A DNA stretch of 64,000 nucleotides, taken from Streptomyces venezuelae (GTDB taxonomy: Bacteria; Actinomycetota; Actinomycetes; Streptomycetales; Streptomycetaceae). Shown piece by piece: positions 53,284-61,814 of the stretch; position 1 is the stretch's first letter; the number at the start of each line of letters is the position of its first letter. The notes beneath the pieces are model-generated. The model was not told the origin of the DNA and made no database searches. It saw only the letters and a program-made list of their open reading frames with translations. Made by a program: the position numbers and the translations under genes. The stretch is from contig NZ_CP029193.1 in the NCBI RefSeq assembly GCF_008642355.1, forward strand, positions 558,001 through 622,000, written 5' to 3'.

Positions 53284-54294
53284 GTGCGGATGTTGCTCTA
53301 CGCCCCGGCGGCCCTGCTCTTCCTCGTTTTCTGTTGGCGGATGGTGCGCGAGCGCCGCCGGTTCGGCAATGCGGTGCTCCTCGGCCTCGCCGTGCTCTGC
53401 GCGCTCGCGGCCTGGATGTACCGGCTGGTCTCGTCCGGCTCGACGGCCGGGCTCGTCATCGCCGCCACACTGCTCGCCCTCGGGGCGGTGGGCATCCTCG
53501 TGCTCGTGGGCCTGCTCTTCCTCAACGGGCTGCAGATGGTGCGCAAGGAGGGCAGAAGCCCGTCCAATCTGCTGTCCCTGATGGGTGCGTTGTGCGTCAT
53601 CGGCGTCGTGGCCCTCGGGGTCACGGCGGCGGTGCTGCGTACGCCGGTGCTGATCGGCGTGGGGACGGCGGCACTCGGCCTCACCTGCTACCTCTCGTTC
53701 CTGTTCCTCAGCTTCGTCGTGTACGCGTTTCTCTACGGCCGCATGCGGATCCGCCGCAAGGCGGACTACGTGGTCGTCCTCGGCTCCGGCCTCGTCGGCG
53801 GGTCGACGGTGCCGCCGCTCCTCGCGAGCCGACTGGAGCGGGCGCGTGAGGTGCACGCGCAGCTCGGCAGGCGCGGCGCCGCACCGGTGCTGATCACCTC
53901 GGGCGGGCAGGGCCCGGACGAGGACCTGCCGGAATCGCACGCCATGGCGGACTACCTGGTGGAGCGCGGCTTCCCGGCCGACCTCATCGAGCGGGAGGAC
54001 CGGTCGACGACGACGGAGGAGAACCTCCGGTTCAGCAAGGCGATCATGGAGAAGACCGGCGCGGACTACCGGTGCGTCGTCGTCACGAACAACTACCACG
54101 CCTTCCGTGCGGCGCTCATGGCGCGCCGGGCCGGCGTCAGGGGACAGGTGGTCGGCTCGACCACGGCGGCGTACTTCTGGCCCAACGCGACGATCCGCGA
54201 GTTCGTGGCCGTCCTCGTCGCCTACAAGCGCACCAACATCGCGATGTGCCTGCTGTTCGTCCTGGGCGGCGTCCTGGCGTGGGCGGCACGCTAG
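53284..54294 (+). CDS. YdcF/DUF218 family membrane protein
   Basis: 336 residues (335 if the ATG at 53290 is used). Five or so hydrophobic helices occupy residues 1-155. The DUF218 domain (about 158-310) contains ADYVVVLGSGLVGGSTVP, VLITSGGQGPDEDLPES, DRSTTTEENLRFSK and VVTNNYHAFRAALMARR. A C-terminal helix ends the protein. Relatives such as SanA and ElyC act in envelope biogenesis; the function here is unassigned. It follows the DHFR-like gene closely and is followed by a hairpin terminator. Confidence 0.88.
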   Translation: MRMLLYAPAALLFLVFCWRMVRERRRFGNAVLLGLAVLCALAAWMYRLVSSGSTAGLVIAATLLALGAVGILVLVGLLFLNGLQMVRKEGRSPSNLLSLMGALCVIGVVALGVTAAVLRTPVLIGVGTAALGLTCYLSFLFLSFVVYAFLYGRMRIRRKADYVVVLGSGLVGGSTVPPLLASRLERAREVHAQLGRRGAAPVLITSGGQGPDEDLPESHAMADYLVERGFPADLIEREDRSTTTEENLRFSKAIMEKTGADYRCVVVTNNYHAFRAALMARRAGVRGQVVGSTTAAYFWPNATIREFVAVLVAYKRTNIAMCLLFVLGGVLAWAAR

Positions 54295-54314
54295 AGCCTG
54301 TGCCCCGAAACGCA

Positions 54315-54357
54315 TGAGCGGCCGCGTCCCTGTCCCACGAAGGCGCGCGGCCGCTCA
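54315..54357. terminator. Hairpin between converging YdcF and small hypothetical genes
   Basis: The arms TGAGCGGCCGCG (54315-54326) and CGCGGCCGCTCA (54346-54357) form a perfect 12-bp stem. It overlaps the stop codon of the minus-strand gene and lies 20 bp after the YdcF stop, so it may serve both. Confidence 0.65.
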
Positions 54358-54591
54358 GCTCGGAGGTGGAGCCGCCCACTGACCGGTCAGCGGCCCCGTC
54401 AGGATGTCACCCCTGCACCGGTCGCGTGCCCACGGCGCGGGCGAGTACACACGTTCGCGCCCATTCGTGTCCGCCCCGTCGCGGTCGGGGTGCCCGGCCA
54501 GGAGTTCCGCCACCGCCGCCGCGCTCTCGGCGACCAGGAGGACCGGGCGCGTGGAGCACGGCCACGGGAAGCCGACCACACCGCTGATCAC
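54355..54591 (-). CDS. Small hypothetical protein
   Basis: 78 residues starting (GTG) MISGVVGFPWPCSTRPVLLV, then AESAAAVAELLAGHPDRDG and RVYSPAPWARDRCRGDIL. Codon positions have the high third-base GC of a real gene and the frame starts 15 bp after the DUF4190 stop on the same strand. No family was recognised and no ribosome site is visible, so it may depend on translational coupling. Confidence 0.55.
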   Translation of the reverse strand: MISGVVGFPWPCSTRPVLLVAESAAAVAELLAGHPDRDGADTNGRERVYSPAPWARDRCRGDILTGPLTGQWAAPPPS

Positions 54592-54606
54592 GCGGTCGCG
54601 AAGCGG

Positions 54607-55065
54607 TCAGTTCCCGACTTCCCGGTCCCAGTCCTTCTCGAAGTCCTTCTTGAACTTCTTCTCGCAGTCGCGGCGGTCGTCCTGGCCGTCGGCGTCCTTC
54701 ATGCACTCCTTGAAGGTCTGCGCCGAGTCCGAATTCAGGATCGACACGCCCAGGGCGATGATCAGCGCCGACGCGATCAGCCCGAGCAGACCGAGCACCG
54801 CCCCCGCGATGGCCATGCCCCGCCCGCCGGCCCGCCCGCGACGCGCGCGCACCGCGGCGACGATGCCGAGGATCACGGCGAGCAGCCCCAGCAGGACGCC
54901 GCCCACGACCGTCCAGAACAGCACGCAGGCCAGGATGCCGAGGACGAGTGCCGCGACGGCGAGGCCCCGGCCGGGTGCCGCTCCGGACGGGGGCTGCTGC
55001 GGCGGCTGCCCACCTCCCTGGGGCTGCTGCCATCCCTGCGGGTGCGAACCGTCGTAAGCCGTCAT
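54607..55065 (-). CDS. DUF4190 membrane protein
   Basis: 152 residues. A Pro/Gln/Gly-rich N-terminus (about 1-35) precedes two membrane hairpins: LAVAALVLGILACVLFWTVV and GMAIAGAVLGLLGLIASALI. The C-terminus is a charged extracytoplasmic tail with two cysteines (FKECMKDADG and RRDCEKKFKKD). The duplicated AxxxLGIL/LGLLG pattern is DUF4190. Function is unknown. The ATG at 55065 begins MTAYDGSHPQGW. Confidence 0.85.
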   Translation of the reverse strand: MTAYDGSHPQGWQQPQGGGQPPQQPPSGAAPGRGLAVAALVLGILACVLFWTVVGGVLLGLLAVILGIVAAVRARRGRAGGRGMAIAGAVLGLLGLIASALIIALGVSILNSDSAQTFKECMKDADGQDDRRDCEKKFKKDFEKDWDREVGN

Positions 55066-55122
55066 ACCGCTGACCTCGCCTTTCCTGGTCCCCGAGCCGA
55101 CGATCACGACTTTTGGTCATCC

Positions 55123-56322
55123 TCACATCGAGGAGAACGCCCCGCACCCGGTGTAGGCCTCGGCGAGGTACGTGGACCCGGCGGCGGAGTCCGTCACGGC
55201 CGCCAGTTCGCCGAGCTGGCGGTGCGTGTCGAAGTCGCCGGTGTCGGGGTGCCGGTGCAGCATCGACGTCATCCAGTAGGAGAAGTGCTGGGCCCGCCAC
55301 ACGCGGCGCAGTGCCCGGGGTCCGTACGTGTCGAGGACGGCGCGGTCACGGGTGCGGACGGCGGCCTCCACCGCTTCGGCGAGCACCCGTACGTCGGCCA
55401 GTGCGAGGTTGAGCCCTTTGGCGCCGGTGGGCGGGACGGTGTGGGCCGCGTCCCCGGCCAGCAGCATGTTGCCGTATCGCATCGGGTCGCACACCAGGCT
55501 GCGGAACCTGAGGACCGAGCGGTCCGTGACCGGTCCCTCCTTGAGGGCGAAGCCGTCCGGTCCTGCCACTCTGGCCTGAAGTTCCGTCCAGATCCGGTCC
55601 TCGGACCAGTCCGCCGGGTTCTCGTCGGGGTCGCACTGGAAGTACATGCGCTGGACGGTGTCGGTGCGTCGGCTGATGAGGGCGAAGCCGCGTTCGGAGT
55701 GGGTGTAGACGAGTTCGGCGGCGCTGGGCGGTGCCTCGACGAGGATGCCGAACCAGGCGAACGGGTACGCGCGGAAGTAGTGCGTACGGGATGCCTCGGG
55801 CACCGCGGTCCTGGACACGCCGTGCGCCCCGTCGGCGCCGACCAGGATGTCGCACCGCACTTCGCAGGGCCGCCCGTCGGCGCCGTCGAACAGGATGCCG
55901 GGGGACTCCGTCGTCAGGTCGACGACCCGGGTGCCTGTGATACCGAAGCGCACGTCCGCACCGTCGCGCTCGCGGGCGTCGGCGAGGTCGGTGAACACGT
56001 CGGTCTGCGGATAGAGCCACACGCTCTCGCCGACGAGTCCCCGGAAGTCGACGCGGTGACCGGCGCCCCGGAAGCGCAGCTCGATGCCGTCGTGCCGCTC
56101 CCCGTCGCGCAGCACGCGGTCGGAGACTCCGGTGTCGGTCAGCAGCCGGACACTGTCCGCCTCCAGGATGCCCGCCCGGCTGGTGCCCTCTATCTGCGCC
56201 CGGGTGCGGTGGTCGACCACGACGGAACGGATGCCCTCGCGGGCGAGGAGGTGGGAGAGCATGAGGCCGGCCGGGCCCGCGCCGACGATGCCGACCGTGG
56301 TGCGCGTGAGGTCTCGGGGCAT
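55123..56322 (-). CDS. pobA: 4-Hydroxybenzoate 3-monooxygenase
   Basis: A 399-residue flavin hydroxylase that converts 4-hydroxybenzoate to protocatechuate with NAD(P)H and oxygen. The FAD motif is VGIVGAGPAGLMLSHLLARE, then CDILVGADGAHGVSR (DG motif) and LLAGDAAHTVPPTGAKGLNL (GD motif). The substrate-binding pattern RAGILEADSVRLL and FAWFGILVEAPPS is characteristic of PobA. Length matches the family (about 390). No protocatechuate pathway genes lie in the window. The kinase gene 12 bp upstream is probably co-transcribed. Confidence 0.92.
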   Translation of the reverse strand: MPRDLTRTTVGIVGAGPAGLMLSHLLAREGIRSVVVDHRTRAQIEGTSRAGILEADSVRLLTDTGVSDRVLRDGERHDGIELRFRGAGHRVDFRGLVGESVWLYPQTDVFTDLADARERDGADVRFGITGTRVVDLTTESPGILFDGADGRPCEVRCDILVGADGAHGVSRTAVPEASRTHYFRAYPFAWFGILVEAPPSAAELVYTHSERGFALISRRTDTVQRMYFQCDPDENPADWSEDRIWTELQARVAGPDGFALKEGPVTDRSVLRFRSLVCDPMRYGNMLLAGDAAHTVPPTGAKGLNLALADVRVLAEAVEAAVRTRDRAVLDTYGPRALRRVWRAQHFSYWMTSMLHRHPDTGDFDTHRQLGELAAVTDSAAGSTYLAEAYTGCGAFSSM

Positions 56323-56334
56323 GGGCCGTCCCTA

Positions 56335-56883
56335 TCAGGTGGCCAGGATGGCGTCGACCGTCTCGTCCAGTGTCAGTCCGGAGCTGTCGAACCACTCGCC
56401 CTCGCCGCGGAGTTCGGCGCGCAGCGCGTCGTCCAGGAACGACCAGTCGTCGGCGAGGACCTTGTCGCGCGCGGTGAGCCGCCGCGACACGACGTCGATG
56501 GAGGGGGCCAGCACGATCAGGCGCAGCGGCAGGTCCTTGAGGTGTTCCCGGTAGAACTCCAGGTGTGCGCGGCGGACGACCACGTCGTCGATGACCGGTA
56601 CGACTCCGGCGGCGTGGAAGCTGCGGGCGAGGACCGCCGCGTTGCGTGCGCGCAGGAGGAGTTGGCGGTCCGCTTCGAGGTCCTCCTCGGGGCTGGGGAG
56701 GTGACCGCCCGAGACGATCAGGTCCTGGAGGTGGTCGCCCTCGATGTGCGCGCCGAGGGGGAACCTGCGGGCGAGGCCGTCCGAGACGGAGCTCTTTCCC
56801 GACCCCGGAATGCCGACGACGAGGAACACGTGCGGGGCGGGTTCCGTGTCGACGATCTGCCCCTGGAACGAGGTGTCCGGCAT
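56335..56883 (-). CDS. P-loop small-molecule kinase / AAA-family ATPase
   Basis: 182 residues. Walker A is VVGIPGSGKSSVSDGLARR near residue 25. AHIEGDHLQDLIVSGG and VPVIDDVVVRRAHLEFYREH follow, giving the layout of adenylate/chloramphenicol-kinase-like proteins that phosphorylate small molecules. The substrate is unknown. The ATG at 56883 follows GGGGAG by 8 bases. The pobA gene starts 12 bp downstream. Confidence 0.8.
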   Translation of the reverse strand: MPDTSFQGQIVDTEPAPHVFLVVGIPGSGKSSVSDGLARRFPLGAHIEGDHLQDLIVSGGHLPSPEEDLEADRQLLLRARNAAVLARSFHAAGVVPVIDDVVVRRAHLEFYREHLKDLPLRLIVLAPSIDVVSRRLTARDKVLADDWSFLDDALRAELRGEGEWFDSSGLTLDETVDAILAT

Positions 56884-57274
56884 GTTTCCCACTCCCCACG
56901 TTCACGACCTGTGCGACCGCGTCAGCCTATGCGCCGGGGGCTCAGGGTTCACCCTGTATTCGGTGCGACTGCAACGCGGCGCGAACAGAAGTACTTCACA
57001 TCGCCTCCACACTCCCCCTCTCGATCTTTACCCAACGGTTGATTGATGTACCAATTCCCAGCTCAGGGGCGGTAATTACTCATTTTTTGGCAGGATTTTG
57101 CTCTGTCATCTGTCGGTAATGCGATGGCAAAGTGTTGGTCACGACGGCCGCCCAGGCTGTTCTCAGGGCGGCTGGCGCCCACCGTCACGGCGGGCCAGTG
57201 CTGCCCCGCCGTCACCCTCGACCCGACCACACCGCGTCCCAGCCCCGCTTGAGCGACGCAGGAGGCAGGCCACC
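56884..57274. other. 391-bp divergent intergenic region, unusually AT-rich
   Basis: No gene is seen between the kinase and carbonic anhydrase starts. The middle (about 56990-57130) has far more A and T than its surroundings, with runs such as CTCATTTTTTGG and GTACCAATTCCC, as expected for promoters of two divergent transcripts. I found no convincing -35/-10 pair, riboswitch or repeat. Confidence 0.6.
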
Positions 57275-57916
57275 TTGAAGTCCCTGATCGACAACGCCCG
57301 TTCGTTCGCCGCGACGCACGTGGCGGACCCCCACAACGAAGCGGCCTTCCGTGCTCTCGAAGCCGGACAGTCACCCGAAGCCCTGTTCGTCACCTGTTCC
57401 GACTCGCGCGTCGTCCCGGCCCTGATCACCGGAGCACGACCGGGCGAGCTCTTCGAACTCCGCACGGCGGGCAACGTCGTACCGCCGTACCCCGCGGCCG
57501 GCATCGACGGCCGCGCCGATGGCCCCATGAGCGAGGCCGCCACCATCGAGTACGCGGTGTGCGTGCTCGGCGTCCGCGACATCGTCGTCTGCGGACACTC
57601 CCACTGCGGTGCCGTCGGCGCGCTGGTGCGGCGCGAGGATCTGTCGGCGGTACCGGCCGTACGTGACTGGCTGGAGCACTCCGTCGGCCCCGACGCCGCC
57701 CTTCGCTCCCTGGCCGCGACCTCGCCCGACGTGGCGGAGGCCGTCCAGACCCACGTGCTGGCGCAGGTGGAGCGGCTGCACACGTACCCCTGTGTGCGCG
57801 AGCGCGTCGCCGACAACTCCCTGACACTGCACGCCTGGTACTACGAAGTGCACACGGGCACCGTCAGCGCCCACCGGCCGTCGGACACCGGCCGGGCGTC
57901 GTTCAGTCCGCTGTGA
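57275..57916 (+). CDS. Beta-class carbonic anhydrase
   Basis: 213 residues. Zinc ligands are visible in FVTCSDSRVVP (Cys, with the Asp-Arg dyad) and CGHSHCGAVGAL (His and Cys). RPGELFELRTAGNVVPPY is the family signature. It interconverts CO2 and bicarbonate. The start is a TTG at 57275 with GGAGG 9 bases upstream; no ATG or GTG fits the family N-terminus. The SulP transporter follows 53 bp downstream, a pairing that suggests bicarbonate transport and hydration together. Confidence 0.92.
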   Translation: MKSLIDNARSFAATHVADPHNEAAFRALEAGQSPEALFVTCSDSRVVPALITGARPGELFELRTAGNVVPPYPAAGIDGRADGPMSEAATIEYAVCVLGVRDIVVCGHSHCGAVGALVRREDLSAVPAVRDWLEHSVGPDAALRSLAATSPDVAEAVQTHVLAQVERLHTYPCVRERVADNSLTLHAWYYEVHTGTVSAHRPSDTGRASFSPL

Positions 57917-57969
57917 GCACCGCCGTTCCTTTCTGACCGGCCCGCTCCCACGACAGGACCCCCACCCTC

Positions 57970-59556
57970 ATGTCCTCCCTTTCCCCTTCTTCCTCCCCCT
58001 GGCGTTCGCCCTACCGCGCTCTGCGCGAACCGGGCGTGCTGCGACGGGACATCCTCGCCTCACTCGTCGTCTTCCTCGTCGCCCTGCCGCTGTGCGTCGG
58101 CGTGGCGGTCGCCTCCGGCGTTCCGGCCGAACTCGGTTTGGTCACCGGCATCGTCGGCGGCCTGGTCGTCGGCTGTCTGCCGGGCAGCGCACTGCAGGTG
58201 AGCGGCCCGGCCGCCGGTCTCACCGTGCTCGTCTTCGAAGCCGTGCGCGAGTTCGGACTGAGCATGCTCGGCGCGATCGTGCTGCTCACCGGCGCGCTCC
58301 AGATCGCCCTCGGCCTGCTCCGCTGTGGCCGGTGGTTCCGCGCGATATCGGTCTCCGTCGTCCAGGGCATGCTGGCCGGCATCGGCCTCGTACTGATCTT
58401 CGGCCAGCTCTACACCATGGCCGGGGCGAAGCAGCCGCTGTCCGGCATGGACAAGATCACCGGCGTGCCGGGGCTCCTCGCCGACACGGTCGGGGACACC
58501 ACGGCGCTGACCGCGGCGGCCGTCGGACTCGGCACGATCGCCGTCCTCGTGCTGTGGCCGAAGCTGCCCTCCGCGGCGCGTGTGGTGCCCGCCCCGCTGG
58601 CCGCCGTGGCCCTCGCCACGGCCGTGACCGCCGGGTTCGGCCTCGACGTGGCGAACGTGTCGGTGCGCGGCATGGTCGACGCCATCCAGCCGCCCGGCTT
58701 CGGCGACCTCGCGGACCTGGGCAGCGTCGCGGTGCTCGGCACCGTCCTCGCGTTCACCCTGATCGCCTCGGCGGAGTCGCTGTTCAGCGCGGCAGCGGTG
58801 GACCGCATGCACGACGGTCCCCGCACGCACTACGACAAGGAGCTCGTCGCCCAGGGTGTCGGCAACACGGTGTGCGGTGTGCTCGGCGCCCTGCCGATGA
58901 CCGCGGTGATCGTGCGCAGCTCCGCCAATGTCAACGCCGGGGCCCGCACACCGCTCTCCCGGATCCTGCACGGCGCGTGGCTGCTGCTGTTCGCGGTGCT
59001 CCTGCCGGCCGCGCTCGGCATCATCCCTCTCGCCGCGCTCGCCGGCGTCCTGGTGCACGCGGGCTGCAAGCTGATCCCCGTCAAGGAGATCGTCCCGCTC
59101 GCCCGCACCCACCGCGGCGAGGCCGTCGTCCTCGCCGTCACGGCGATCGCCATCGTGGTGACCAACATGTTCGAGGGCGTCATCCTCGGCCTGGTCCTCG
59201 CGGTGGCCAAGTCCGCCTGGGACACCTCCCATGTCCACGTCGACGTACGGGAGTTGACCGACGGGCGCATGGTGGTGACCCTCACCGGCAACGCCACGTT
59301 CCTGCGGCTCCCGCGCATCCTGGAGACCCTGGAGGCCATGCCGCAGGACCGCCCCATCGAGCTGGACCTGACGGCCGTGCGCCATCTGGACCACGCCTGC
59401 CGCACGACACTGGAGAACTGGGCGCTGCGGCACAACGACAGCGGCACGGAAGCCGTACGGATGAAGATGCTTCCGACTGTCGAGGTCAAGAGCAAGAGCG
59501 AGACCGGGGACGACGCCAGGAGCGAGACCAGGGCCACGGCCAAGGCCGAGGCCTGA
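57970..59556 (+). CDS. SulP-family anion (probable bicarbonate) transporter
   Basis: 528 residues. About 10-12 membrane helices are visible, including the SulP signature region GLVTGIVGGLVVGCLPGSAL and QVSGPAAGLTVLVFEAV. A conserved SANVNAGARTPLSRILHGAW segment follows. The C-terminal cytoplasmic part (about 430-510) is a STAS domain (RPIELDLTAVRHLDHACRTT). Because the partner is a carbonic anhydrase, bicarbonate rather than sulfate is the likely substrate, as in BicA-type systems. A hairpin terminator follows. Confidence 0.9.
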   Translation: MSSLSPSSSPWRSPYRALREPGVLRRDILASLVVFLVALPLCVGVAVASGVPAELGLVTGIVGGLVVGCLPGSALQVSGPAAGLTVLVFEAVREFGLSMLGAIVLLTGALQIALGLLRCGRWFRAISVSVVQGMLAGIGLVLIFGQLYTMAGAKQPLSGMDKITGVPGLLADTVGDTTALTAAAVGLGTIAVLVLWPKLPSAARVVPAPLAAVALATAVTAGFGLDVANVSVRGMVDAIQPPGFGDLADLGSVAVLGTVLAFTLIASAESLFSAAAVDRMHDGPRTHYDKELVAQGVGNTVCGVLGALPMTAVIVRSSANVNAGARTPLSRILHGAWLLLFAVLLPAALGIIPLAALAGVLVHAGCKLIPVKEIVPLARTHRGEAVVLAVTAIAIVVTNMFEGVILGLVLAVAKSAWDTSHVHVDVRELTDGRMVVTLTGNATFLRLPRILETLEAMPQDRPIELDLTAVRHLDHACRTTLENWALRHNDSGTEAVRMKMLPTVEVKSKSETGDDARSETRATAKAEA

Positions 59557-59600
59557 CGAGGCTCCTTCCGTCCTCCGCCGCTCGCACTCTCCCCTCTGCT

Positions 59601-59639
59601 CCGGGGGCCGGACCCAGCACATCGAGGCCCGGTCCCCGG
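59601..59639 (+). terminator. Hairpin terminator after the SulP gene
   Basis: The arms CCGGGGGCCGG (59601-59611) and CCGGTCCCCGG (59629-59639) pair at 10 of 11 positions. It separates the carbonate operon from the peptide locus that starts 54 bp later. Confidence 0.65.
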
Positions 59640-59692
59640 TGTCCCACCCAACCCTCGGCACGGCGTGCCGATCAGCCATGGAGGTTTTCACC

Positions 59693-59851
59693 GTGCAACA
59701 ACTCATCAAGCGCATGACGCAGGAGTCCGTCTGGCAGAAGTGGGTCGCGGTCAACTCGGCCCAGGGCACGGGCTCCAAGGAGGGCTGCATCAGCGCGACG
59801 CCGAAGAGCGGCTGCATCAGCGCCACCGGCAAGACCGGCTGCATCTCCTAG
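59693..59851 (+). CDS. Putative RiPP precursor peptide with three xKxGCISAT repeats
   Basis: 52 residues. The N-terminal part (1-27) starts MQQLIKRMTQESVWQKWVAV and looks like a leader. The C-terminal 25 residues are three tandem 9-residue units: SKEGCISAT (28-36), PKSGCISAT (37-45) and GKTGCIS (46-52). Cysteines are at 32, 41 and 50, exactly 9 apart, and the peptide ends CIS. No signal peptide or membrane helix is present. GGAGG lies 8 bases before the GTG at 59693; an in-frame ATG at 59678 is the alternative. Downstream genes encode an adenylate-forming enzyme, a DEIWH-motif protein and aminopeptidase P. A modified, multi-core peptide is inferred; a cysteine-based metal-binding peptide is possible. 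Confidence 0.75.
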   Translation: MQQLIKRMTQESVWQKWVAVNSAQGTGSKEGCISATPKSGCISATGKTGCIS

Positions 59852-59876
59852 CAGCGCCGCCGACGCGGCGGGCGGT

Positions 59877-59913
59877 GGCGGTGACGGCGGCGACACGAGC
59901 CGCGGTCACCGCC
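59877..59913 (+). terminator. Hairpin between precursor peptide and first biosynthetic gene
   Basis: The arms GGCGGTGAC (59877-59885) and GTCACCGCC (59905-59913) form a perfect 9-bp stem within a C/G-rich context. Its position, 26 bp after the precursor stop, suits a partial terminator that would give more peptide mRNA than enzyme mRNA. Confidence 0.45.
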
Positions 59914-59995
59914 CCGCCCCGCCCCGCCATCCACCCGTACGCCCCGCCCGCACGCCCCCGTGCCCACTTCCACCCCGCCCAGCACCGGAGCCCCT

Positions 59996-61216
59996 TTGAA
60001 CCGCCTGCCGAGCGCCGACGTCCTGGACAAGGTCCGGGACATCCCCCTGTACCGCGCGTCCGTCGAGCGCGGCGACTTCCCCGTCCTGGAGAAGCCGGAG
60101 ATCGCCCGGGACTTCCCCGCCAACTGGATGACCCCCGAACTGGAACGGGCGCTGGAGACGGGCGACGCCGAGTTCGTGCTGTCCACCGGGACCAATCACG
60201 CCCGCATGCAGCTCATCCGGCCGCCCTACTTCCTGCTCCGCTCCTACTACCGCCTGTGGAGCGAGCACCCCGAACTCGGCCCCCTCTGGCACGGAGGGGC
60301 CCGGCGCGTCTCGCTGACCACCGTCCTCGCCACCGAGCACGTCGCCCGTGTCAACGCCCGCAAACCCGGCGCGACGCCCGGTGAACGCTGGCTGGACGAC
60401 CGGACGCTGTACCTCAACCGGGAACTGGATCCGAGCGGTTGGGGCCGCGCCGAGGTGGAGCGGATGCTCTCCGAGATCCGCGAGGTGAGCGCCGCGCATC
60501 CCACGGGCGCGTACCTCCTCGACTGCTCGAGCTACCATCTCGCGCACCTGGCCGGGAAGGTCACCGAGTGGGACCTGTGGGACCGCTTCCCGCGGCCCGC
60601 CGGGATCATCCACGCCTACGAGTACACGCCGCTGAACGTACGCGCGTACCTGCGCACCCACTTCGACTGCCCCATCGTCGACCTCTTCGGCAGCACGGAA
60701 CTGGGCTACCTCTTCTACAGCGAGGGCGAAGGGCGCTACCGCCCCTACCTCCACGACATGAGCGTGGAACTGATCCCGGTCGAGCCGGGCAGCGGCATCC
60801 ACAGCCTCATCGTCACCAGCGTCCGCAACCCGTACATGCCGCTGGTCCGCTACCGCTCCGGCGACTGCGTCCGCACCTCCGACGGCAGCACCGACCCGGA
60901 GCGGATCGTCTCCTTCTGCGGCCGTGAGAAGGAACTGCTCGCCACGCCCGAAGGTCCGGTCGCCCAGGCCGACCTCGACGCCCGGGTCTCCGCGGGCTCG
61001 CCCCGCGTCTTCCTGCACCAGTTGCACCTCGACGGCGAGGACCGATGCGCCCTGTGGTGCACGACGTTCGACGGGCAACCGCTCGAAGCCGGGGAGGCCG
61101 CCGAACTCGCGGCGGCTGTAGGGGCTTTGACCGGACGCGCCTGTCACGTGGAGCACCGCGCCCACGTGCCGATCGGGCGCTCCGGCAAGTACGCCTGGCT
61201 TGCCGCGCCCCAGTGA
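59996..61216 (+). CDS. PaaK/LuxE-like adenylate-forming enzyme
   Basis: About 406 residues, shorter than most ANL enzymes and in the size range of PaaK-type ligases. The ATP-binding segment is EFVLSTGTNHARMQLIRPP, a variant of the usual TSGTTG loop. DLFGSTELGYLFYSEGEG is the A5-like motif and PLVRYRSGDCVRT the A7-like motif. It should adenylate a carboxylate; in this context the substrate could be a small acid added to the peptide or the peptide C-terminus. The start chosen is TTG at 59996 with GGAG 5 bases upstream; GTG at 59960 lacks a ribosome site. The next gene begins 32 bp after its stop with a near-identical CCGGAGCCC leader. Confidence 0.78.
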   Translation: MNRLPSADVLDKVRDIPLYRASVERGDFPVLEKPEIARDFPANWMTPELERALETGDAEFVLSTGTNHARMQLIRPPYFLLRSYYRLWSEHPELGPLWHGGARRVSLTTVLATEHVARVNARKPGATPGERWLDDRTLYLNRELDPSGWGRAEVERMLSEIREVSAAHPTGAYLLDCSSYHLAHLAGKVTEWDLWDRFPRPAGIIHAYEYTPLNVRAYLRTHFDCPIVDLFGSTELGYLFYSEGEGRYRPYLHDMSVELIPVEPGSGIHSLIVTSVRNPYMPLVRYRSGDCVRTSDGSTDPERIVSFCGREKELLATPEGPVAQADLDARVSAGSPRVFLHQLHLDGEDRCALWCTTFDGQPLEAGEAAELAAAVGALTGRACHVEHRAHVPIGRSGKYAWLAAPQ

Positions 61217-61248
61217 CCGCCGCCTCGACCCACCGGACCGGAGCCCTC

Positions 61249-61761
61249 ATGCACACTTCTGTCTCGCATGCCCCCACCGCCGAGGAACTGCTCGGCGCCG
61301 ACCTGCACGGCGAGGTCGTACGGCACTTCGCGGCGAAGCCCGACGCCCCGGACCTCGCGTACATCACCCACCAGGTCCGCGAGTGCCTCCGCTACCTCTA
61401 CCTGGTCTCCCGCCACCCCGACCGCCTCGCCGGCCTCTTCCTCCCCGTCGAGCAGGACATCGACGAGATCTGGCACTACCTGATCCTGCAGACGCGGGAG
61501 TACCGGGAACTGTGCGAACAGCGGCTTCCCGGCGGCCACTTCATCCACCACCGGAGCGTGTCGTACGACACCTACCAGCAGGAGCCGGGGCGCGAGACGG
61601 CGGCGGAGGAGGCGCTGCGCTGGATCCCCCTCTACACGGCGGCGTTCGGCCCGTACGACGAGGACGCACTGCCGCACTGGACGGTCGTGCGGTTCCTGCA
61701 CGAGGTGCTCGAGCTGTCCCTGACGGAGATCGCGGCGCTGGCGGACGGCTCTGAGGGCTGA
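61249..61761 (+). CDS. DEIWH-motif protein (glycine-rich-domain-protein-like family)
   Basis: 170 residues, soluble and acidic. The central segment LPVEQDIDEIWHYLILQTRE is followed by YRELCEQRLPGGHFIHHRSV. The D-x-x-W-H pattern with later His residues resembles the catalytically uncharacterised part of glycine-rich domain proteins (DxxWHTH-type), as I recall them. The conserved His could bind a metal, which is inference. The ATG at 61249 follows GGAG by 5 bases. It lies 32 bp behind the adenylate-forming gene and is probably co-transcribed. Confidence 0.6.
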   Translation: MHTSVSHAPTAEELLGADLHGEVVRHFAAKPDAPDLAYITHQVRECLRYLYLVSRHPDRLAGLFLPVEQDIDEIWHYLILQTREYRELCEQRLPGGHFIHHRSVSYDTYQQEPGRETAAEEALRWIPLYTAAFGPYDEDALPHWTVVRFLHEVLELSLTEIAALADGSEG

Positions 61762-61814
61762 GCCGCGGCCACCAACTTGGCCGCACCGCAACGGATTTGA
61801 CGACGCACGACGGA

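Noticed and set aside
54399..55300. Alternative minus-strand open frames overlapping the DUF4190 and small hypothetical genes
   Set aside because: They give Arg/Pro/Ala-rich translations typical of shifted frames, while the chosen frames show membrane helices or balanced composition.
59693..59851. The repeat peptide as a lanthipeptide or thiopeptide precursor
   Set aside because: Ser/Thr and Cys are present, but no lanthionine synthetase, YcaO or dehydratase gene is in the neighbourhood.
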